From positions 124,001 to 188,000 of the forward strand of contig QZCP01000557.1 of NCBI GenBank assembly GCA_003956705.1: a DNA stretch of 64,000 nucleotides, given 5' to 3'. The notes below the pieces were generated by a model. The model was not told the origin of the DNA, made no database searches, and was given only the letters and a program-made list of their open reading frames with translations. The translations under genes were made by a program, and so were the position numbers. Every line of letters begins with the position of its first letter. Position 1 is the first letter of the stretch. Source of the DNA: Brevipalpus yothersi (Eukaryota; Arthropoda; Arachnida; Trombidiformes; Tenuipalpidae). Below are positions 35,213 through 45,659 of the stretch, one piece after another.

Positions 35213-36425
35213 ATGTCTCTCAGGTGTGGTATTGGTATGGATGAAGAAGATATAATTGAAGCTAGTCAACTTCCGAATTCTGGATTTTTTCTTTACAACG
35301 AAGCCGGCTACTATCCTCCCAATTGTACATTCGTTTCAGCAAATTTTCCTGAAGCTGGATCAATTTATCGATATGGACATGAATACGATTTTGATATAGA
35401 CTCGATCAATCCTACTGAGCTGCCAAAAAATATGACAACAGGACCCATCTATCAAATGCTTGATTGTTATTTTGCAAGTCAAAAGATCACCAAAATCGTC
35501 CATGAAGTGCAGGCTTTTCCAAGCTCACTAGATGCGATTGACCCGATAGTTTGGCTGATCATAACAGCTAAATCAATTCTACTTATCCTACTGTTACACC
35601 TGATATCAAAAATACCTCTGACCAGAATTTTCCACAGTTTCCTCAAACTTCTCTTAACTGGTGACTTCGGAATCGAGACACCAAGAGTGAGCATCAAATT
35701 CTTGGTGGCATTTATCATGATTTACGTGTTTTTAATTAAATCTATCTATCTCAACACAATAACTACTGGACTTATTCCAATTGTGAAAGGAAAGGATGTG
35801 GACACATTGGAGGACATCATTGAGAAGAACATGTCTCTCGTTGAATATCCATCAATCAGTCACATTTGTTGAGTCTTTTAAAAGGCTTGCCAAACAATCT
35901 TCCAAAGCCAATCAACTTCAAGAAAGCCTTGGAGAGGTAAATAGCACCCTATTTTTCCCAGGTGATGATGAACAAGTTTCAGAGGATCTTCGCTACAAAA
36001 TAGTTGAGCTGGGTACTCAAATGGATTTCTTCTATCATAAAACAAGCAAATGCTTCGATAAAGTAGGCCAAGTGCCAGAGGTACCTCATCAGTCTAAGAG
36101 TCCATCAACAATAGAATACACCAGTCAGCTCTATCTTCGAAATCTGAGTAGAGAGAAACAAAAGATTCTCAACAACTGGGGATATGCTAAACTTGAATTT
36201 GGTATGATGAAAGAGATTGCTCTTCAAGTTGATACACGTGGAGCTGAACTCGAAGAAGGGAAAAAATTACCTCCAGGCTGTATGGAAGACCAACCAGAAT
36301 CGGTTCCATTTACCAGTATCAATATCGAGTTCCTTGTTGACTGCTTCTGGTTAGTTTTTTATCTCAACCTCATCTCTTTATGTATTTTCTGCATTGAAAA
36401 ATGTATTAAATTGATTCATGACTGA
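35213..36425 (+). pseudogene. IR2: ionotropic-receptor-like gene with a 2-base frameshift
   Basis: Close paralog of IR3, starting at the equivalent ATG (35213; an in-frame ATG also occurs at 35120). The first frame covers the S1-like half, both central TMs and the KGKDVDTLEDIIEKNMSLV block. It then meets a TGA at 35870-35872 directly after SHIC. The next frame resumes at ESFKRLAKQSSKANQ and runs intact to the last TM and the stop at 36425. IR3 has two more bases at the junction (SHIC-Y-ESFKR), so the break is a 2-base deletion. Everything else is intact, so inactivation is recent, or the deletion is an allele or assembly error. Topology as for IR1. Confidence 0.8.
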
Positions 36426-36664
36426 ACCTGAAATTTGACCCACAATTGGTGAATCAGCAATAGAGATTCACTAACAAACAGGCCGTTCCCATGCCTTACT
36501 TTTCCGTTCTTCTCTCTTGTCATAACTAACTTTGTTGTAATATCTTCTCATTATGAAGAGAATAGGGAATCTGGATTGCTCATGAATTCAGATACTTCGC
36601 TTTAGATTAGTCTTTTTCCAAAATATGCTTAGTGATGCTTCCATCTCCATAGCGAACCTACCAA

Positions 36665-37395
36665 GAACTCAAATTATGCTGCTTCTTAGATTGAAATCAC
36701 GATACAAGCCTCTCTTTGGATGAATTGTTTCAAAAAACCCGAATTCATATAAAATTTCTCCCTTATTTAAGTAAAAAGTTTGCTAAAGAATAAAGTTCCA
36801 CAAAATCGATTGGAGAGATTTGTTCGATCATTCGGAAGTTGAAATTTGAAAAAGCAGAATGGTACGACTAGATTCATTTGATCAAGCTAATGAAAGAATC
36901 ACTTATATAAGAGGGAAAGGCTACAAAATTCAAGTATCAGGAACACTGGAGAACCATTGTGATTTATAACACCAATGGAAATGGATTCTGGCAAATGAGA
37001 TGAGTACCCCTACGCTCCAATCAAAACAGATTGATCGGTTAATGTTGATATACGGTCAGCTGAATGGTACGATAAGATTTGAAAAATAAATTGCGAAATA
37101 TCCAAAATACAAAAGAAATGCTAGAGGTATAGATAGTGAACTTTAGCGAGTATTAGCCAATTTTAAGATAGGATTTATTGCAAGTTTTCAACTACGAAGC
37201 ATAAACATCACCATGTCACGACCTTTGTGCAATCAACTGAACACAATACTTCTATCATATCAATATTTTCCAGTGGATTTTTGTTATTTGCAGTCATTTG
37301 ATGCACAGAAAGTAGCATTTTAGTGAAACTAAATAACTCTCCTGATCTAATACCAGCAATACAATTCCTGAGACAATTCATCACGGTTTGATATA
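36665..37395 (+). repeat. Upstream arm of tandem IR duplication (copy 2)
   Basis: Partner of 34510-35212. Similarity is patchy, with indels. No intact exon was recognised in either arm, though the last bases before the ATG resemble each other with a one-base shift. A former in-frame 5' extension is therefore possible. Confidence 0.65.
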
Positions 37396-38613
37396 ATGGC
37401 ACTCAGGTGTGGTGTTGGTATGGAGCAAGAGGATATAATTGAGTCCAGCAAAAATCCAACATCTGGATTCTATCTACTCAATAAAGCGAGCTATTATCCA
37501 CCGAATTGTACATTCATTTCTGCAAATACCCCCGATATTGGTTCCGTTCATCGATATGGATATGAATACGATTTCGAAATAGATACAATCAATCCCACCG
37601 AGCTACCAAAAAATATGACCACGGGACCTGTTTATCAAATGCTTGATTGCTATTTTGCCTCTCAAAAGATCACCAAAATTGTCCATGAGGTGCAAACGTT
37701 TCCAAGCTCACTCTATACAATTGAGCCAATGGTTTGGGTTCTCGTGACAGCAATATCAATGTTACTCATCCTGCTGTTACACGTGTTCTCAGAAATATCT
37801 TTCCTGAGAATATTCCTCAATTTCATCCAATTCTTCTTCACTGGTGACATAGGAATTCAGACACCCCGAACAAGCCTCAAATTCCTTCTAGCAACTACCA
37901 TGATTTACGTGTTTTTCGTAAAGGCCATCTATTTCAACTCGGTTACTACTGGACTCATCCCAACTGTGAGAGGAAAAGATGTAAACTCATTGGATGACGT
38001 GATTGCAAAAAATATGTCTTTCATCGAATGTCCATCTTACAGTCACATCTGCTATGAGTCTTTCAAAAGGCTTGCCAACCAATCTCGAAAAGCAAATCGA
38101 TTACAAGCAGGCCTTAAAGAAGTCAATTATACCTTATTTTCCACAGGTAATGATACTTACAAAGTTTCCAATGACCTTCGTTACAAAATAGTCGAGATAG
38201 GAACACAAATCGATTTCTTCTTCTACAAAACGAGTAGGTGCTTCGATACAGAAGGTAAAATCCCAGAAGTTCCACATCAATCTAAGATTCCTTCAACAGT
38301 TGAGTACACCAGTCAACTCTATCTCCGCAATCTGAGTGAAGACAAACGAAAAATTTTGAACAACTGGGGATATGCTAAACTGGAATTTGGCATGATGAAG
38401 GAGGTTCCTCTCAAAATTGATACCCAAGGTGCTGAGATTGATGCTGGAAAAAAGTTACCTCCAGGCTGTATGGAGGATCACATTGAATCAGTTCCATTCA
38501 CTAGTATTGATATCGAATTCCTCGTTGACTGCTTATGGGGCGGTCTTTATCTCTACCTGGTCTCTTTAACTATCCTTTTGATTGAAAAATGGATAAAGCT
38601 GATCAATGATTAA
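37396..38613 (+). CDS. IR3: ionotropic-receptor-like protein, intact
   Basis: Single exon, 405 residues, ATG 37396. S1-like half with NCTF and NMTT glycosylation sites and CYFASQKITKIVHEVQ; TM1 about 112-131, a pore-loop region, TM2 about 160-181. Then VRGKDVNSLDDVIAKNMSFI (S2 start), an extracellular half containing two or more cysteines (SRCFD, PPGCMED), and a final TM about 374-397. Intact counterpart of IR2 across the whole length. Same caveats as IR1: no amino-terminal domain or signal peptide in the exon, and ligand and ion selectivity unknown. Confidence 0.62.
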   Translation: MALRCGVGMEQEDIIESSKNPTSGFYLLNKASYYPPNCTFISANTPDIGSVHRYGYEYDFEIDTINPTELPKNMTTGPVYQMLDCYFASQKITKIVHEVQTFPSSLYTIEPMVWVLVTAISMLLILLLHVFSEISFLRIFLNFIQFFFTGDIGIQTPRTSLKFLLATTMIYVFFVKAIYFNSVTTGLIPTVRGKDVNSLDDVIAKNMSFIECPSYSHICYESFKRLANQSRKANRLQAGLKEVNYTLFSTGNDTYKVSNDLRYKIVEIGTQIDFFFYKTSRCFDTEGKIPEVPHQSKIPSTVEYTSQLYLRNLSEDKRKILNNWGYAKLEFGMMKEVPLKIDTQGAEIDAGKKLPPGCMEDHIESVPFTSIDIEFLVDCLWGGLYLYLVSLTILLIEKWIKLIND

Positions 38614-40011
38614 GTCTAATCTACATATATCTGTAAAAGAGCCACGATCAAATATCAGTTAGCTAATCAGAATTTAATTTGAACAAACCAATCCCATACC
38701 ATACCATTTCTTTTCTCCTGTCAGAGCCAACTATGTATCTGCCTTTCAACAATTTTTCCCAGCGCTGATCTCTATTTTCATAAATTGTTTATTCTGGTTC
38801 TACTTTTTTCCTCAAGAATGCTTGAGAATTTTTCTTCTCATGTCTACTTCAAGCCTCACAAGATGAAGAGATTTTAATAAATTGCAAAAAAAGGCAAACG
38901 TTTGCGTTTTATCCACTTCGATATCAATTATCTTTCAGCTCTCTCTCACGATCCTGACGGTTTGGAATAGTTTAAAAATAATTTGAAATAGGACAACTTT
39001 CAGGACAATTATTATCTTTTTGATAACTATCTAATATCTTTATTGTGAGCTTGAACTAGCTGATCTCAAATCAAGATCTATCTGAGAAATTTTGAATTCT
39101 GTAGCGATCATGATTTGAATTTTTCCACCAATAGTCGGACAAACTTGTAAGAAGAACCCAAATGCTTAGAGATAAACATAAGAAAGGTCCCCTTGCTTAA
39201 ATGCAAACTCAACACGTACTTTGTGGCGATGAATTAATTACGCTTTTATGATGAACATTTTTACGACTTTCTTGGATCGAAAATTGAATGAATGATAACA
39301 GGATTTTTGTACCGGATTTCAATGCTTTTCAGTCTTTTTCTTCTTCTGAAGTATAGGCAGCAAGAAGTTCCATCTTGAATCTAGGAACAGATCGATGAAA
39401 CGATTCTGAATTTGAAGCCACTGGAGTGCTGGAGTACATTTAACCTTTCATGTGCGATGTTTGGCAAGTCGTCATGGCCTCACAACTAGAAGAATTGGAA
39501 GACTGTTTTGGTTTGTACTCAGTATTCTCTTGAAATGTCATATTCTCTTCGTAACAATAGTGGAAAGTATTCGAATGAGATAACATTTTTATAATGGCTG
39601 AATAAAAAGATGTAATGATGTATTGATTCCATGAAATTGATTCATATTATGCAATTTTCATTACAGCTTTACCAATTGAGTCTAATTATCCACTGTTGGA
39701 TCAAGTACAATTGCTCTTTCCAACAAACAGGTGGAAAAATACATTTTTTCAACTTCTTTGGGAAAGACTTTTGGCGAGTAATAAATTAAATTAAATCTAG
39801 GAGAAATATGTATCTTTCCTATCTCTTGCCTCTTATTCTCCACTTACTAGTGATGAAGTTATAAAAGTGAATAACTCCAAGCTACTCTTTAACAGTTGAT
39901 AAGTAGAAAGCTGCCTGAATTGTTTTCGAATACTGCTATCGAATAAGAAGTTTAAATTCTGTGCTCCTTAGAGGAATTGATTTGAGCTCATCCGGTACTG
40001 AAACAGACACA
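38614..40011. other. Intergenic, IR3 to IR4
   Basis: About 1.4 kb with no recognised gene or repeat. Confidence 0.45.
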
Positions 40012-41205
40012 ATGTCTCTGATTGTTGGTTTGAGATCGGGAGGAAAAAATGTTGTGTCAAAATCTGGTCATTTGTTGGAAAAAAAGAACACATACTTGGC
40101 AAGTGTGGGTTTTTTCCCTCCTGACTCAACTTTTCTTGCCATCGAAAGCTTGAACTCCTCTGTTGTAGACGCTCTTGGAAGCCAATTGGATTTCTGTTTC
40201 GAGTGTTCAAATCTTGAAATTCAATCCAACATCACCACAGGACCTGTCTTTCGAATTTCAGAATGTATCTTGATGAGTGAAAAGATGAGTGAAACTGTTA
40301 AGGAAATGCAGAAGTTCCAAAGCTCATTCAAAGCCATCAATCCTATTGCCGGAACTCTCATCGGAATATGCATGATACTGATGATTTTGTCGTTGTGTCT
40401 TCTGATGGGAAGGTCTCTTTGGCAAGCCGTGTGGAGCTTTCTCAAACTCTTCCTCTTTGGCGACATGAGACCATTACCATCTCAGCTAGGTTTCAAATTC
40501 TTCATAGTCAGTATTTTGGTGTGGATATTCCTCATCAAGACTATTTTTTTGGGTTTCGTACAAAGTGGATTCATAGCAATAGAGAGAGGAAGAAACGTTG
40601 AAACGCTCTCTGACTTGATCGAGAGAAACATGTCTCTCATTTCATCTCGTGATCCTGATATCTGTCCTGAGGCTATTCAGAAATCTGCTCAACATTCCAC
40701 CGATTTACGTAGAGTTCTCCATGCAATCAACAAAGAGCAGAAGGATTACAGTTTATTCTATGATTCAAATCAGCTACCAAAATCACTTCAATATAGAGTA
40801 GCAGAAATAACAACTAGTGCTGTACATTCAGGCTCGAAAATTAAAAAGTGTTTGGTTCCCAATAGTGGACCTCATCTTCACAGATCTCGAAAGCCTCTCA
40901 TGAGTCTATTGACCAATCAGTTTTATCATCGTAATCTCACCAAACAAAAAGAAAAGATCTTGAAGATTTGGGGGTATTCGAAATTGGAATTCGGTTTCGA
41001 AAAAGTCAAGCCAAAATATCTTCAAAGGTTGATGGAAATCATAACCAATAAAAAACTCAAGCTAAGTTGCACAGAGCATCAACCAGAATATGACTATCAT
41101 TCCAGAATTCATCTTCAGTTTCTAGCTGACTGTTTCTGGATACTACTCATAGCTTATTCCTTCAGCATACTGATATTTTTCATAGAACTATTCGCAAAAA
41201 ATTGA
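40012..41205 (+). CDS. IR4: ionotropic-receptor-like protein, intact
   Basis: Single exon; the first in-frame ATG at 40012 aligns with the MSL start of IR1 and gives 397 residues. It is closest to IR1: both share VSKSGHL/MSKSGHL, a SNITTGP site, FKFFIVSILVWIFL-type TM2, then IERGRNVETLSDLIERNMSLIS and HRSRKPL...FYHRNL. TM1 lies near residues 112-132 and the last TM near 372-394. So IR1/IR4 form one pair and IR2/IR3 another. No disruption is visible. Confidence 0.62.
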   Translation: MSLIVGLRSGGKNVVSKSGHLLEKKNTYLASVGFFPPDSTFLAIESLNSSVVDALGSQLDFCFECSNLEIQSNITTGPVFRISECILMSEKMSETVKEMQKFQSSFKAINPIAGTLIGICMILMILSLCLLMGRSLWQAVWSFLKLFLFGDMRPLPSQLGFKFFIVSILVWIFLIKTIFLGFVQSGFIAIERGRNVETLSDLIERNMSLISSRDPDICPEAIQKSAQHSTDLRRVLHAINKEQKDYSLFYDSNQLPKSLQYRVAEITTSAVHSGSKIKKCLVPNSGPHLHRSRKPLMSLLTNQFYHRNLTKQKEKILKIWGYSKLEFGFEKVKPKYLQRLMEIITNKKLKLSCTEHQPEYDYHSRIHLQFLADCFWILLIAYSFSILIFFIELFAKN

Positions 41206-41393
41206 AGAAAAATGAATCCTGGGCGATAAACTTTTACTGAGGAGTTTAAATATTAACCTCAAAATGTCAGCTATCACTGGGTTCAAGTTGAATCTGTGAA
41301 TTTCAAATGAAGATTTTCACTTCTCATTCGGCTCCAATTTTCTACTGGATTTGCGAGATTATCTGAATTTCTCACTCTTGAAAAGGAGGAGGG

Positions 41394-41705
41394 AAGTCAG
41401 CAGTCTTCAATTATCTTAGATCTGAGCCATTCGCACCCGATGAGCAAGATATTGACTCTTGCCTGGAAGAATTCAAGCGTAATCTGAGCTTCCCAACTGA
41501 TGATGGTAATGTTCTTGGATTTCTCTTTACCACCCGGTGCTGTGGCTCTGATTTTCTGAACAAGATTCCGAGAAAATTTTCCAGAATATTGGATTTGGCT
41601 GGATTTGAAAGATTATCCGAATTTTCCACTTTCAAATAACTCTATGAAAACGTCAAAAATTCTTTCAATGAGAAGAGATGTTGTTCAAGTTTGACTTTGG
41701 TTGGT
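41394..41705 (+). pseudogene. Rearranged F-box (FBXO22-like) fragments
   Basis: 41394-41639 encodes a C-terminal fragment (KSAVFNYLRSEPFAPDEQ..., then EEFKRNLSFPTDDGNVLGF) ending in a stop. Directly after it, 41646-41705 resembles an upstream part of the same domain (ENVKNSFNEKRCCSSLTLVG, compare AMRNFFDEMRCCPSFTFIA). The two pieces are in the wrong order for a gene, so this is a rearranged relic. Confidence 0.8.
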
Positions 41706-41719
41706 TCAAATGCAGGCAA

Positions 41720-42093
41720 GAATTTTTATTGTAAAATCACCAATTTGTCGCATGGACGTGATTATGAGTCTGTGTATGAACACAGAGTTTTCTAGATACA
41801 AAATTTTTGTTTTAGAATCACTCTAGAGGATCCTAATCTCTGGAATTTCACAAAAGCTTTTAGGATACCTTGATAGAAAGGGTTCTCAAATTTTGAGTTG
41901 TTCAATTTCTATTGCTGCCTAGGGGACGCTTTAAAGTGGGTGGTGGAGCCTCTCAAGATAACGTTATAATTCATCGCCACCATCCTCGGGATTGAAACAA
42001 CATCGATGACTTAATAATTGATTTGCTCTTGTGACGGTGTGTTAACAACTTTAATTGGAATTGTGATGATCAATTGAAAATTAAGTTTACATC
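41720..42093 (+). promoter_or_regulatory. Conserved 5' flank of F-box C
   Basis: Homologous to 45330-45659 upstream of F-box D. It includes a short inverted repeat (TCTGTG...CACAGA, near 41770-41785). The last 200 bases are also shared with copy E. Probably contains the promoter, but conservation may only reflect recent duplication. Confidence 0.4.
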
Positions 42094-43262
42094 ATGGAAG
42101 CTGTGACATGTAGCCCATTTTTGGTTGGGAAAATTCTGGATCATTTACCGATGATCGACATCTACAGGTGTCGACTTGTGAGTGAAGTTTGGTATCAAGA
42201 AGCTGATAGGAAAATCAACCGAAATTCAATCGAAAAATGCTCTCTTTCCAAGAAATACAACCTAAAGAGGTGAGCTGTTTCATCACTAATCTTTCTGAAA
42301 TTGACTTTTCCGCTTTTTTCCAAAGATTCGCTGGAAGGCCTGGATATCTAAAAGGTCTATTGAGGTTTTTGGGACAGGATTCTTATCACCCCACGTTGGA
42401 CAATGCTATCAAGGCAATGAGAAATTTCTTCGATGAGATGAGATGTTGTCCAAGTTTCACTTTTATAGCTTCCGATGCGAGTATTTTTGACAATATCATA
42501 CCAACACCAATTGATCACCCAGCGATAATGATAAAGGACTTGTATCTCACATTCACACCTTTTACTTTTGTCCAAGATATCCAGCTTGAATTCATTACGG
42601 CAAACCACGATCTATTTGAAGTTTGCTTGAGAGCAATCCATATCAATCGGTTTGCCTCCAAACATAAAATCATCATCACGAAATGGATTCCAGGAAGATG
42701 TGTCGATCCAAATCTAGAAGATTCAGAATTCCCTATTCAAGCGTTTGTTTTTCTAGCGTGTGGGACTATGAATGAAAATTTCAGTCCTAACTCATACAGA
42801 TCTCAAGGATATCATGCTTGCCATGACATACTCCAGCTTGCGCAGGATTCTGGTGCTGAAGTTTCTGGAGGGGCAATGAATAAGTTTCGTAAACGAATTC
42901 TGTTTCTAGATAAGGGCCAAGAACAGTGGGAACCATGTAATGGGCTATGCATTGCTTTTGCAGGGAAAGAAGTGAAGTCAGCAGTCTTCAATTATATTAT
43001 GTCTTATCCATTCGTACCTGATGAGCAATATTTTGACTCTCGTCTGGAAGAATTCAAGCGTAATTTGAACTTTCCAACTGATGATGGTAATGTTGTTGGA
43101 TTTCTCTTCACCACCCGATGCTGTGGCTCTGATTTTCTTGAAAAGATTGCGAGGATAGTTGCCAGAATATTTCCCAGGATGATCCGCTTCCAAATATCAG
43201 TGGAGTTCATATTCAATAAGGGGATGGGAGCTACACTTCATCTAATAAGGGTCTCAGAGTGA
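42094..43262 (+). CDS. F-box C: FBXO22-like F-box/FIST protein
   Basis: Exons 42094-42269 and 42326-43262 (56-base intron, phase 2) give 370 residues. The F-box at the N terminus reads GKILDHLPMIDIYRCRLVSEVWYQEA. The FIST-like part carries FPIQAFVFLACGT, AEVSGGAMN, GLCIAFAGKEVKSAVFNY, EEFKRNLNFPTDDGNVVGFLFTT and FPRMIRFQISVEF, ending GATLHLIRVSE. Copies C, D, E and F form a recent subgroup: the first 28 coding bases are nearly identical and their 5' flanks are homologous. Predicted SCF ubiquitin-ligase adaptor; substrate unknown. Confidence 0.82.
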
Positions 43263-43317
43263 GGAAAAGTTTGGAATAAATAAATTCACGTTACATTGTA
43301 ATAACTTGTTAGGCATA

Positions 43318-43430
43318 GGGATGATTCCCAGTAAATTTTCCACGATACGGCTTCTTAATTTAGCGCTGGAGTTCATGTTCAACGAGACACAGGGAGCTAT
43401 TCTTCATCTGAAGAGAGTCTCTCCGTTAGA
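43318..43430 (+). pseudogene. F-box C-terminal fragment
   Basis: Encodes FSTIRLLNLALEFMFNETQG and AILHLKRVS, matching the last 35 residues of the FBXO22-like copies. It sits 55 bases after the F-box C stop. An equivalent relic follows F-box E at 49681-49785, so it pre-dates the duplication of that unit. Confidence 0.8.
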
Positions 43431-44119
43431 GAGAGAAAGACTTATCCAAAATAACTACCATTATGAACTTGTTAGCTCTACTGATCAAGATTTATATCAA
43501 AAATGCATTGTCCCATCAACATTCGAAAAATATGAAAGAGTTTGTTTCTCAGTCTAATTTTATCTAAACCAATTATGAAATTTGTCATATTTTCTATCAT
43601 TTCATTGCTTAATCTATGGGCAAGTTGTTGAAATTGTTCACTGAAAATACCTGATGACTGGGAAAAACTCGTTATTTTGCTTTAGAGAAAAATGATTCTT
43701 CTCAATTGAATCGCAAGAGTGTAGAAGTTCTCTGTGGATTATTTATGATGATCAGCAGATATTAGAATGTAAATTGTTTGGGATTCGAAAGGGAATAATA
43801 GTTCCTAATCATGAAAAATCTAAATTAGAACCCATCAAGCTTTTCGATTCGGATTTATCTTTACCTTCCATTCAAAGCAAAGGCCTAGATTTCCATTGCC
43901 TGGTCATCAAGATACTTGACCGTAAATTACCTAAAATATTTATATTTCAGTTGAAGCGATCGTCAATGTTATGTCGGTTATAATTATCTAAAAGGGATTT
44001 CGAGAGACCATCAGTGGATGATGATCCTCATGGCTTCTCGAAATTTGAGATTCACATCAACCTGGTTGGTTGATGTAGTATCTCAGTTCCTGAGAGAATT
44101 CGAAGAAACAGCGGCCCTT
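43431..44119. other. Spacer in duplicated unit
   Basis: Partly homologous to 49785-49985 (shared TCATATTTTCTATCATTTCAT). The frame 43774-43983 has no recognisable features. Confidence 0.4.
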
Positions 44120-44757
44120 CTTCCAAAGCAAAATTTACTTGGAAAATATTGAGCTAATACGGCAGCGTAACAGAGGACAAACTTCTAGTGCAAAGTTGAA
44201 TTCACTTCACCGCATATACACACGGACTTTGGCTGATTGTGCTAATGGCTTGTGAGTACGCACAGAAAGTTTTCACAGAATTCCTCAACTACTCATCATT
44301 AATGAGAAATTTTCTTCCTCAAATCTTGATTTACTATTTATTTACGATTTATTTCAAGTGAATTATAGTCCAATACACCGGAGTAGTTCTTGATTCAAAT
44401 TCATCCCCATAGATTCCTAGAGCCGCGATTTCTCTAAACTTGCGAAACCTGATCACAATATATTTTCCGAAACGATCTTCGTTCATTTACCAGTTTACAC
44501 TTGTATTCACAAGTAGCTACTCTCCACTTGATAAAAGCCGAGAGGAGAGAGTAAAAGAAATAAATGAAAAAGTTTTGACTAGTTTCGACTATGGAAGCCG
44601 GAAATCCATATCACGAAATGTATTTAGTCAATAACACCACAAGAGAGGAGTAAAAGAAACATTTAATGACAAAATTTTCATGATCATTGAGAATTGGAAG
44701 TCGCAATGGAAGAAGAGACTACAGTCCGTACCCCTAGTAGGTGATAAATTTGTGCCT
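44120..44757. repeat. Segmental duplication, copy 1 (with receptor C tail remnant)
   Basis: Nearly collinear with 50150-50813, including the end of receptor C. In this copy 44684-44757 (-) retains the SNSQ-stop C terminus (with TGA instead of TAA) and a little upstream sequence, with an internal deletion. Homology stops near 44757. The receptor body is absent, so this is a duplicated tail. Confidence 0.8.
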
Positions 44758-45659
44758 TTGGTCAGTTTCACCAACTTTTCATTGAACTCTGAATCTCATC
44801 TCAAAAATATCCGAAATACTGACAATTAGAACGATCACAAGGAGGAGGCGATGTGATAATGAAGGAAAAAATCAAGTCGAATAATAAAATTATCACTGAA
44901 AAGTTTAGATATTCACCTCAAATGATCTAAAATGTCTGATATCATTTGGTTGAAGTTAAATCCCTGGAAATTCATTCAAGGAGGGGATTAGCTGTTTTTC
45001 TTCGTGACTGTACAAGTTCAAATTTCCTCTGATAAGAATTAGAACAGCCCCAAGTTCGATTGGGTACACAAAAAGGAACTAATCCACAGAGAAGTATTAT
45101 GCAGTCGAATTACCATAGCAGTTGAACGACTGGTTCAGACTTCTGGAAAAGTGTAAAGACGTCGGCAACCGAGCCTTTAACCTATTTATCGAAAAGCATT
45201 TTATGGAATTTTTAATTAATCATTCAAACTAAATTGCTTGTAATTCATATCGACATTTCACTGATGCATCATTCGCAGTACCATAGTCAAATGAATAACA
45301 AGTTTACCAGGCTGAAGATTTCATTGTAAAAACCCAATTTGTCGCATAGACGTGATGGTGAGTCTGTGTGTGAACACAGATCTTTCTAGATACGAAATCT
45401 CTGTTTTAGAATCTAGAGATATATAATCTCTGAAGTTCACGGTAGAATTTCTATTGCTAGCTAGGAGACACTTTGAAATGACATGAGTAATGAAGCTAGA
45501 CTCCGAAAGATAACGGAATATTTCACCGTCGCCACCATCAACATTTCTCTGTGAAATAACACCGATGGTCAATAATCATTAATTTGGTTCTTTGTGGGTG
45601 TGTTTACAACTTAGATTAGAATTATGTTTAGTATGATCAATTGAATTTAAGTTTACATC
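44758..45659 (+). other. 5' region of F-box D
   Basis: Contains copies of the F-box-unit flank (45000-45330 resembles 47890-48230; 45330-45659 resembles 41720-42093). No gene. Confidence 0.5.
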
